64,000 bases of DNA from Oxytricha trifallax (Eukaryota > Ciliophora > Spirotrichea > Sporadotrichida > Oxytrichidae), in the NCBI GenBank assembly GCA_000711775.1, contig ARYC01001186.1, positions 1 to 64,000 of the forward strand, read 5' to 3'. The translations under genes were made by a program, and so were the position numbers. This document shows, piece by piece, positions 55,392 through 64,000 of the stretch (its first letter is position 1; the number at the start of each line of letters is the position of its first letter). The notes below the pieces were generated by a model, which ran no database searches, was not told the origin of the DNA, and saw only the letters and a program-made list of their open reading frames with translations.

Positions 55392-55696
55392 TACAGAGTT
55401 GCTGTCGACTAAAGTTTTACTTTTTAGCTGCCTACTTTTAAAGCTTGATTAAGGAATTTATTATTAATATCAAATTACTTTAATTCTGTAAAGACTTAGC
55501 ATAAACTCTTTATGAATTTTGAGTGAATTCTGAGTCATCTTTTGTTGAGAATTGTATCACTTATAAAATACAGAATGAAAAGCGTTCTAATTCATTTTGG
55601 ATTTTTTGCTTTTTGAACATTAGAAGTTTAAAGTCTTAGAGGTGGGAGTTCGTATGCTGCACCTACCAAAAACTTTAGTCTGCAGCAACTCTTGTG
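55392..55696. mobile_element. MITE (about 305 bp), family C
   Basis: Left end ACAGAGTTGCTGTCGACTAA followed by AGTTTTACTTT; right end in reverse complement CACAAGAGTTGCTGCAGACT followed by AAAGTTTTTGG. The inverted repeats are about 28 bp with a few mismatches, and a second inner motif (CTGCCTAC / GTAGGTGCAG) is also inverted. No ORF. No target duplication could be defined. Confidence 0.65.
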
Positions 55697-57556
55697 AACG
55701 ATGACTAATTTTTATTTCTAATAAAAATATGCAAAGATTTACGATAATATTTATATTATAATTGAGATGAAACATCATCTGATAAATTTTCGTTTAAATT
55801 ATTTATTTATTTTAATAAATTCAAATTAAATTAAAGACCTTATTAATTATTCGAATTAATAAACAAAAATGTTAAATTTGATGTAAACTGATTATTGCAT
55901 ATAATTCTATAAATAGATAAATTTTGTGATTATCAATAATTTTGCTGTAGTAAAATATAAATATATCAATTAAAAATTGATTTTTTAAATATTAAAGATT
56001 GACATTCTTTTCCAAAATAGCTTCTGTTACTGAATGTTTTGAAAATTTGTTTTAACAATTATCCTTATAAAAAAGAATAAATAAATTTGTTAATTATTTT
56101 ATAAATCATTTGCATTTAGCCAAATATCGATAATTATATTTATATAATTATAACTCCACAGTCTCCACCCATTAACAATTAATAATATTTACTTTTTATA
56201 AAAACATTTTAAGGCTTGCTGATTTCAGTAGCTATATATCAACATTTAATTAATAGGTACATTGTGTTTATTACAAGAGCGAGTTTACTGGATTATAATG
56301 ATTAAGTTCACTGCTTTATCTTCATGAGATGCATATTTCAACTACAAAAGCGATTTTGAAAGTTTGTTTTATAATTAGAATTTGTAAATTTATTATAATA
56401 AGTTATAAATGCATGCATGCTGCATTTCATAAATGTTTTTAACACTTTATTATTTTAATATAAACCATTTGCTTAGAAGAAAGAAGGATTATTTATAAGA
56501 TATTGCACTATGCTTAGAATGGAGTGAAGGATAATTAAGCTTTGACAGAGGATATACATATCATGTAAACATTTATTAATCAATATTCTGAAAACTCAAC
56601 TAATGGTATGAAAAAATTATACGATTAATAATAAATCAATTATGTCAAATAACAGCAAATATATATATTATATACTTTTAAATTTATAAAATAATGATTT
56701 ATATTTAAATTTAAATTGGAGTAAATGGCGTAATATAATGCGGCAAAAACAGCCAAAAAAATGACATAACAGTAAATATTTGATTAATTAAAACTGTTAA
56801 AATCTCAAAGTTTTCAAAACCCTCATAATTTAAAACTTTTCTAATAATTAGCCTTAATATTCTCCCTCTATTTTATATTTTAGAATTGCTGATATAAATA
56901 TAAATTTACGTCTTACTAGATTATTATATAAAAGACTTACATCTAAATAGTTATGTACCCTAAAGTTAAAGCAAAATGTTGAAACTTAAAAGTAAACATT
57001 TCATGTGCATAAGTTCTTTACTAGCTTATTATTAATTAAGTTTGATAAGTATAATTTGATTATCATTTACAAAAATATTTTTAGAAGCTTCATTTTTTAT
57101 GCAATAATCAACATCCACACTTTCAATTGAATATCCATTCATTAATCTAACAGGAATATTCATTAAATTACTAAATTTATTATAATTAAAAAAAGTTTGT
57201 ATGATGTATTCAATGTGAATAATTTAGTAAAGTAATTAAGGATAAATTTTTTGAATAATACAAACCTCATTGCAGATATTAATATTTCTGAATTAGTTAA
57301 ATTGACTTTGAATATAATTGAGTTCAAATTTTATACCTATTTAAAAATACGAGAAAATAGGTAAATTGAAACAAAATATAAAGTGCAAGTTAGTTTATTT
57401 TAGTTCTAGCCATAGCTCTAATCTAAAAGTTCACTCTAAAAAATTGAACTAAGCTATTTAAGTATTCGCTAAATATTGTTACAAAATGCGAACTACTAAG
57501 CATATTCAAAAGATTATCAAATTAAAAAAGTTTAGAGATGATTTGGTTTTACTTTC
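55697..57556. other. AT-rich DNA without features
   Basis: I see no coding bias or repeat with defined ends. A short palindromic GCATGCATGCTGC lies near 56411. Confidence 0.4.
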
Positions 57557-57689
57557 ACTCAAAACCTCGAAAAACCCCTTTATTAGGTTGATAAGTGCTT
57601 TGATTTGTAGGGTATAGTTGAAGTCTAAATGGGGTTAGTAGAGAAAACGCAGGTTTTATGTAAATTTAATATATAATCAATGAATATAA

Positions 57690-59142
57690 GTTGATTTAAT
57701 TCAAACGAATTTTATTTGCTTGTCTTTGTTATACCTCTGGAATCTTGCTCTCTTAAGTGGCACAAGTATGTCATCCAATTTTAACCTTGCACAAAGAGGG
57801 AGCTCTGATTATTATCATCTTTACTATCATTTTTATTTCCTTGCATATATTCTCTTACTTGATATTCTTCTAAGCATAACTTATTGATTATTTTTCAAAC
57901 TTTGTACCAAAATAAGCCATACTTTCCATATCACTCTCTAATATAATAGCTTCGATTGCCCATACATCCCACTAAACAGAGCCATTAGTCCGTTTCTCTC
58001 TGATTGGAAAGTATCCAGGTGTTCCAAGAAACTTTGCTAAGGCTACTATCTCTTATCTTAATGCTCTTGTGAAATCTATAACAACTTATTCAAAGGGCAG
58101 AAGTATATCAAAACATTTTCAGGCTTTAAATCTCTATGAACATATTTAAGTTCATGCAACTCCAAGATACCCTAAATCATATCTGATAGTTTATCATTCA
58201 AATTATCTGGGTATCTGTTATGATTTAGATAATCTCTCAGAGTTATTTCATATTTTGTTGACCTTAATGCGATAAAACTGTACCTTAAAGTGACCCCATT
58301 TAGCTTAAACAAGTTCTTGCAATATCTTTTCTAAGGATCACTAAGAATCATAAATTTTTTAATAAACCCCATTATGGTACTTCTCATTCTTAAATAATAG
58401 TTGTTATGATAAACTTTGTATTCATAATAATTAATTACAATGAGTTATGAATTTGCAGGCACGCTAATATGCAAATAGTTATCAATACATCATCTAAAGT
58501 CAAAAAATTGCATTTAATGCAGGTGTGTTCATTCCTTTAGCTTAGAAGCATGCTGAATTAGTGTTTCCTACTGATTGACTCATCAATTAATACCGTTTCT
58601 ATCTCTTGAGTGTTTCTTGCTACTCTTTTTATGAATCAATAGTTTTAGATTCTTTTGGCATGTATAGATTTTAAGTTTCTATAACTTGAATCAAGAACTC
58701 TCTTACATGATGCTTTTGCATATGTTTCCTCACTTTTGCTGAATGGGTATAGGACTATATATAAGTGGTGCATAAATATCTGCCATCGACTTTATCGTGT
58801 TTAAAATTTATGTTAGCTATCTCATTGTGTATCTCTTTGATGTGCCCCTTAAAGCTAGAATCAGTTGAGAAGAAGTTTTAGTAGTCTTCACATTAAAATG
58901 TCTTAATTTTTTCTATTGGTTGCTGTTTTTTCTTTTCCTCAATCAATTCACCTTATTTGAACTCCAATTTCAGCACTTTATTTCTTGTTTTATACTTCAA
59001 TGAAAAAGACCTATGCTTCGAGAGGTCTTAACTCTGCTTCACTCTCAACATAAATGATTTTAAGCTTTTTAGTGGTGCCAGAATTGAGCTATGATTAACA
59101 ATTGCTAAGAGAGACAGCTTTGCGATTCAAGTTAGCGGCCAT
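57690..59142 (-). CDS. TBE 57-kDa-type zinc-finger and protein kinase ORF
   Basis: ATG 59142 (MAANLNRKAVSLSN). Two C2H2-like fingers follow: FQCEDYQNFFSTDSSFKGHI with KEIH, and YLCTTYIQSYTHSAKVRKHM with QKHH. In both, the second Cys is Tyr (TAC, TAT), which should prevent normal zinc binding. After a frame change comes a kinase domain: LELHELKYVHRDLKPENVL (HRDLKPEN at 58115-58138), then in a shifted frame IDFTRALRQEI (DFG region), GTPGYFPIREK (APE region) and WDVWAIEAI (DxW motif). The C-terminal tail runs into the inverted repeat. TBE elements are known to encode such a kinase/zinc-finger protein of unclear role. Frame breaks suggest decay. Confidence 0.88.
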
Positions 59143-59685
59143 GTTTAAATTAAAATTAAAATTTCTATTTTTTTAAGCTCTAATAAGCTCACTAATAATT
59201 ATTTCTCTGAATAGTAGCTTTCATTGCAAAATAATAGTGGATTTTGAGGTGCTCTAAATCATATTTATACTTTGCTTACATTTGTAGTTTTTCAAATTTC
59301 ATGCTTAATATTTTTAATTCTGGTACCAACTGAGAAAAAAATATAGGTAGGTACTTGTACCAATTAAGTTTTAAGGAATTTTTGAACTTTTCCATTAAGA
59401 CCTCATTAGATTAAAACTAGGTACCAATAGTGCTTTGGAACTATTAATATTGTACCAATCAAAATTAAACAGATTAAGTACCAAAACTACAAATTTAATG
59501 GAACTAAATTGATAAAAATGGGGATGAATCTCTGCAGTTTTACAGCTTCTGCGAGCTTTCTTCACGTTTCTTTGCCAGGTTGACCTCTTATAAGATGCTC
59601 ATATTTAATAGTAAGATCTTAAACTATAGGATCCAGAAGTATTTAAATTATAATTTGGAATTCATTATTAGAAAGAGGAACAAAG

Positions 59686-60470
59686 ATGGAATCATTCAAT
59701 AATCAAATGAAAAGAGATGAGAATCAAGAAATGATCTCAAGACTCAGATGTAAAGAAGATCTCTATTGTTATCTAGCTATACATGGTAAGCTAACTTAAT
59801 GACTATTATCATATTATGCATTTAGTTTATTCCTTCCAACGATGGAAGGTACCTATTTATTTCTTGAAAGCAATACTTTGTGAGGAGAAGAAAGTTTTTA
59901 AAAATAAAGAGATTTAACAAATTGTAAAAAAAAATTCCAAACCACTCTGAGGTTTGAATTACTAATCTTTAGGATGATTCTATGAAAGATGAGGAAGCGG
60001 TAGATTACCTTCCTACCAAGAAACAACTCTCTAAAAAATTACTAGAAAGAAACTTTTTCTTTAGTGTTCTTGGTCAGAGAATTAATTGAAGAAGCTCATA
60101 AAAACGATATTCTATCTCTCCTGAACACTAGAGGAAGTATGGTATTCTAATAAACTCAGCTTGGTTAAAGGAAACTTAAGAACCATCCTTATCTTACAAG
60201 TATACTTTGACATATAACTTTGTAGAAAAATCTGGCACTAATATATATCTTATGAAAGAGCATGCTAAGGTTCATAGATATAGAAAACAACACCAGTTCA
60301 TAAGTTCATTAAGTATGCAAGATACTTTATCATGAAACATAAAACCCAGAAAATTAGAACATAGATGCAGGAGATGGCAGTAAAAGAAGAAACTTAAGGC
60401 CTATCAAGCCTCAAAAAGAAGAAAAGAAAGAGAAGCTTAATCCTTTTAAGGGCTCATTTAAAATGGGAAT
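59686..60470 (+). CDS. TBE 22-kDa-type ORF
   Basis: ATG 59686 starts MESFNNQMKRDENQEMISRL and RCKEDLYCYLAIHGKLT before a TGA; later blocks read KDEEAVDYLPTKKQLSKKLL, ELIEEAHKNDILSLLNTRGS and RKLKNHPYLTSIL in different frames, then the basic C-terminal part NIDAGDGSKRRN, KPQKEEKKEKLNPFKG shared with 1-141. The stop used by the copy at 139-141 is GGA here. Function unknown; it converges on the truncated transposase as in the left element. Confidence 0.65.
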
Positions 60471-60624
60471 TATTTTATTCATTTAAGTCTAAGACTTATA
60501 AATAAATATTCGTTCCCCGTTTCCTTGCACGTTTGGTAGTCTTATCTTTATTCACTCTTATAGAAGTACTTTTATAAACATACTGTATCGACTGGTAAAT
60601 CATGTTTATATTAGCAGACTCAAC

Positions 60625-61015
60625 TCTAATTGAGTTGACACATCATGCGCTTCAAACTCACATTGCAAAAAGGACTTCTTGAAATACGCAAACGCAAATC
60701 TTCCAACAGCCCATAGAGCCCCAAATATTGTAGGTTTTGCTAGAGAGAATCACATGATTGTTGGGAAATACTAAGCCACCGGTATGCTTTGGCAGTGTTG
60801 CGATGTTGATGCATGTATGGTGTGACAATAATGGGAAAGTCCTTTTTTGTGATGTCTTTGTTCTATTCTTCACTGTGGCCTTGAGGCCATCTTGCCTCGC
60901 CATTATAGGCAGTAACAGCTCTAGACTCGCATTAAAATACTCATGCCTTACTCTTCACGGGGTGTGCAGGCTGAGACACTATAGTCACCATTTATGGCAG
61001 TTTGAAATTAATTTA
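60625..61015. other. GC-richer block at the broken TBE edge
   Basis: This stretch is clearly GC-richer than flanking DNA and likely a macronuclear-destined piece. Both strands have open frames of about 80-110 codons under the TGA-only code; a minus-strand reading PTIFGALWAVGRFAFAYFKK is the most protein-like but is short, with TGA upstream. I cannot assign a product or a strand. It replaces the missing transposase half of the TBE element. Confidence 0.35.
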
Positions 61016-63100
61016 AAGTCTTATAAATGTTATTGATTTTCTTATATTCTCACCCTTTAAATTAAGTACCTTGCCAAATTCATAATATATGCCTCAATTT
61101 CTAGTACTTTTTGGTTAAAATAAAAAGATACCGAATATTTAAAATAATTAAATTTAATTTGAATTTGAATTTAACTTTTCATAAACTCCATTATAAATTC
61201 ATTTCACTTTAATCATATTTTTTCTTAAAAATTCAACTTCTAATAAAATAATTCTTTAAATCTTTTTAAACCAATTAAAGTAGTATAGTGTTAGATTTAA
61301 TTATTGAGCTTGACATAATAACTTGAATTGATCAATATCACAGTACATATTTTCTTTCACTACCTCTATTCATTCTTAATTTACCATCTGTGGTAAGATC
61401 TTGTTTTAGATGTTGCCATCTACAATTTAAAGCTCATTTTAGCATTGATGGGAGATAGTCATGCTATAACGAAAGTTACCTTTTAAAATTAAATAAAATA
61501 TTAAATAAATTTGAATCTTTGCAGATTTTAATAATAATTGTAATTAAAAAATCTCTTTGTTGACGGTTTAAGCACTAAAAGTTTAATTTTGATGATAAAA
61601 TGACATATTTCAACAAAAATGCATTGTATTAAATAATCAATACTTTTACTATTTCTACTCTTTTTAAACGAGCTTGCTCAAGAGTGATGTGTAGGATCCC
61701 TATTCTAGCAATGAATTTTATGTGAATGATTGTATAATTTTCAGAAGTTTATGGATATTTAATACTCATTCCAAATTCTTAACTTCCTATTAAGGAATTT
61801 TGAAAGTTAATTTTAAAGTGTTATATATCAGCAATTACAATTAATTTACAGTTAAAAGTGGCTTTAATTAAATTATGTCTTGTAAGCTTGAAGAATCGAA
61901 TAAGATAATAAAAATGTTACAGTTTACGGTACCTGCTATTTGTGTCTTGATTTAAACCACATAATTTAATTGTCCAATAATTATATGATTCTTAATAATT
62001 TTGATTATTTAATTAGATTGTATTAAATAAATTGTAATTCATTAGGTGGGGACCTATTTATCCTATAACTTATAAGTTTTAATATTTTAATGTGAATATA
62101 CTATAATAGATAGATTCACCAAAGATTATAAATTAAAAATGAGTCGAAAGTTAGGGGTCTTGTGTTATTTGAGTAAAAGAAATCTTATTTAAATTATTTC
62201 TTTTTAATTTACTATAATAAGGAAGTATGTAAAAGTAAATCTTCTCGATTCTCTTATTACTAAGCTTTAAAAATTTTATATAATTAAAATCGCGATTAAA
62301 TAATGATAATGGTCAAAGAAATTATATTTAAAACGACTTTAAATCAATAATTAATCTTCTGTGTCAACTTCATTGATGTCCAAATTATCTGAATATTAAT
62401 GAAATTAAAATTGAGAGTTTATCTTCATCTTCAGAGTTATTTTACAATTCAAGAAGTAATTAAATTATTAAAATTATATAATTTCCAGGGTTTTAGATTG
62501 ATTGATAGAAGTGGAAGAAATATGTCGGCATTTTAGTGTTCCTAAATAAATTTCTGAAAGTCCTATTTACTGCTATGATTTGATTAATGAACTGATTTAA
62601 CTAATTTTATTTGTGAATAGTGTTTTCATTTATTTTATCGGATAAATAATAATAAGATCACATAAAGTGTGGAAAGGTTCTCCAGACTAGGTCGGGAACT
62701 CATGAGTCTATTCAATTTTAATAATTCCTTATGGTTAAAACAAGTTCTTTTTATCCCACAGGATAACTAAAATATCTAAATAATATTTGGAGTATCCTTG
62801 TAATTTCTCTTTGAAATTATTATCACATTTCAATCATAAAATCATTCAATTAATATTCAAAATTTAATAAAAATTACACTTGCCAAAATTTAATAATAAT
62901 CTATTCTGTAAAATGTTGTATTCAAATGTTATTACTTTAAAATATTACTTGAAAGATTAAATAATAGTAGATAATTTCAAGGATAGAATAAATTGAAATG
63001 TTTTTTTCTTCATTAAATGATATTGAGAGTAAAAAGTTTTACAAATATAAAATGATAATATATATTTCTATAAGCATTTAAAGTAGCTTGCTGTTTATTT
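61016..63100. other. AT-rich DNA with minor GC-richer patches
   Basis: Mostly featureless. A short minus-strand reading MATSKTRSYHRWQIKNE starts near 61420, and a GC-richer patch at 62665-62705 (GGAAAGGTTCTCCAGACTAG) has no visible coding frame. Neither is enough for a gene call. Confidence 0.35.
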
Positions 63101-63119
63101 GCTTGATAAAGTCTTTTGG

Positions 63120-63370
63120 CAGAATGGAATCTTCTAACAAGTGATATAATACGTTGGTCTATGGTTCATTGCAAGTTGAAGAGTTAAATCAATATTACTT
63201 TGGACCAGCAACCTAAAAGTAGCCAGGTAAATATTGGTAAATTATTTGTAAATTTTAAGCAAGTAAGCATGAGATAATGAATCTACATCAGCAACCTTGA
63301 TAAAGGAACCCAGGATATCACTTCTAGGCTGTTTATCTTATAGCCACTTTATGTGATTACCTAAAAGATG
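63120..63370 (+). CDS. Small unrecognised coding block near the right edge
   Basis: Plus strand: ATG 63125 gives MESSNK, an in-frame TGA, then YNTLVYGSLQVEELNQYYFG and PATQKQPGKYW to about 63230; a second piece (63255-63365) reads FKQVSMRQQIYISNLDKGTQ and DITSRLFILQPLYVI. The GC is higher than in flanking DNA. It may be MDSs of a gene extending beyond the window. From 63370 to 64000 I see only AT-rich sequence. Confidence 0.3.
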
Positions 63371-64000
63371 GGTGAATAAAACATCACTTTTTATTTTCTA
63401 TTTATAAATTTTTAATTGAGATCAAAGAAAGAATAAATTGATAAAATCTTTTTATATGATTGTAACGCTAAACACTAAATAAGATAAATTTAATTCTCTC
63501 TAAATGATAAAATAGCTAAACTAACATCTGAAGACTTGCTTGAATTTATTCATAAAATAAATGCAAGCAATTACTTTCCTTAGTTCGTTAAATTATGAAA
63601 TTTATAGAAGAAATTGAGAATTTTATAAAATGAAATTAATAATACCTAGATTAATCATTTAAGAAAATATATAAATTTTAATAAATATTTATTCAATTAA
63701 TTACAAAATAGTTGTATAATTATTATCAAAGTCAACATCCTGTATATTAGGGACTTTTTGAAATTAAAAAAAGCTTCAAATTAGCTTAAAACATTTAGCT
63801 TTATTGTATAATTATAATCGTTAAAATATCCATCATTTCTTATTCAATAAAATCAATTTATTAGATTTCAAAAAATCATAAGCAAGTATTTTTATTTTAG
63901 GAGTTGTTCTTATTGGGAAAAAAGCATTCGCATTAAATTCGTACGTTATAGCATTAAAATTGTAATTTAAATATTTATTAAATGCTCAGTGATTTACTAG

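Larger units (their letters stand above)
57560..60610. mobile_element. TBE-like transposon, kinase end intact, transposase end truncated
   Basis: The left end begins CAAAACCTCGAAAAACCCC next to ACT (57557-57559, an ANT target) and shares GATAAGTGCTTTGATTTGTA with the fragment at 29340-29416. Inside are a minus-strand kinase/zinc-finger ORF, a plus-strand small ORF homologous to 1-141, and from about 60475 the 3' end of a minus-strand transposase. Homology to the copy at 1-300 stops near 60605, after which unrelated GC-richer sequence begins, so the transposase body and right end have been lost or replaced. Confidence 0.88.

Noticed and set aside
1-64000. Euplotes as source (G4T4 telomere-like ends, apparent frameshifts)
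   Set aside because: Euplotes uses TAA/TAG as stops and TGA as Cys. Here TAA/TAG are clearly Gln (for example before the kinesin GSGKT and in sideroflexin NQTYNA) and genes end on TGA.
1-64000. General reassignment of TGA to an amino acid
   Set aside because: Sideroflexin, the WRAP73-like protein, Rab 3 and others end at TGA exactly where family C-termini or prenylation motifs end. In-frame TGAs also occur at unrelated residue types (for example SDR B).
1-64000. CRISPR arrays, rRNA operons, bacterial operons
   Set aside because: No regularly spaced direct repeats, no conserved rRNA stretches, and no tight co-directional ORFs with ribosome binding sites were seen.

Overview
The window looks like germline (micronuclear) DNA of a spirotrich ciliate of the Oxytricha/Stylonychia/Tetmemena type. 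Four things support this. (1) Recognisable proteins read through in-frame TAA and TAG as glutamine and end on TGA, for example sideroflexin, a WRAP73-like WD protein and a kinesin with its P-loop. (2) Three elements end in CAAAACCCC-like G4T4/C4A4 telomeric sequence next to an ANT target, and one carries transposase plus kinase/zinc-finger genes, as in TBE transposons. (3) Genes are broken into coding blocks (MDS-like) separated by very AT-rich or repeat-derived inserts (IES-like), and at several junctions a short direct repeat would rejoin the frame. (4) The background is extremely AT-rich. There are no bacterial operons, ribosome binding sites, rRNA, convincing tRNA or CRISPR.

Layout. 1-1332: transposase end of a TBE element, then two copies of a MITE (1333-2075). 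2913-4543: gene interrupted by a 635-bp fold-back element. 6329-8259: a Ser/Asn-rich protein and sideroflexin. 8383-11847: minus-strand coding blocks of unknown function. 12516-16090: TBP-like protein, an unknown plus-strand protein, and methionyl-tRNA formyltransferase with a 34-bp intron. 16289-17520: a Rab-like GTPase. 19090-22261: a kinesin. 22490-23790: an unknown protein. 24129-29525: two short-chain dehydrogenase (SDR) genes with other coding blocks between their pieces. 29829-32211: WRAP73-like gene with a palindromic insert. 33511-35110: two-RRM RNA-binding protein. 35155-37990: two unknown genes, one carrying an 860-bp element with a 352-bp relative nested in it. 38515-42674: a Cys/His-rich block, two more Rab GTPases and a coiled-coil protein. 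43050-48560: five unknown genes, mostly coiled-coil. 49440-50010: an isolated GC-rich island. 50010-57556: AT-rich, with an A-rich ORF and a MITE. 57560-60610: a second TBE element truncated at its transposase end. 60625-64000: mostly AT-rich with small coding-like blocks.

The unifying theme is DNA elimination. Several inserts inside genes are transposons with 8-bp target duplications, and removing each insert plus one duplication copy rejoins the reading frame. This is the signature expected if transposon insertions become internal eliminated sequences whose pointer is the target-site duplication. Many genes also contain single-base frame changes and in-frame TGA codons that no visible insert explains. 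I cannot tell from sequence alone whether these are decay, sequencing error or biology.

All coordinates of multi-block genes are spans. The frame changes inside the span and not every base is coding.
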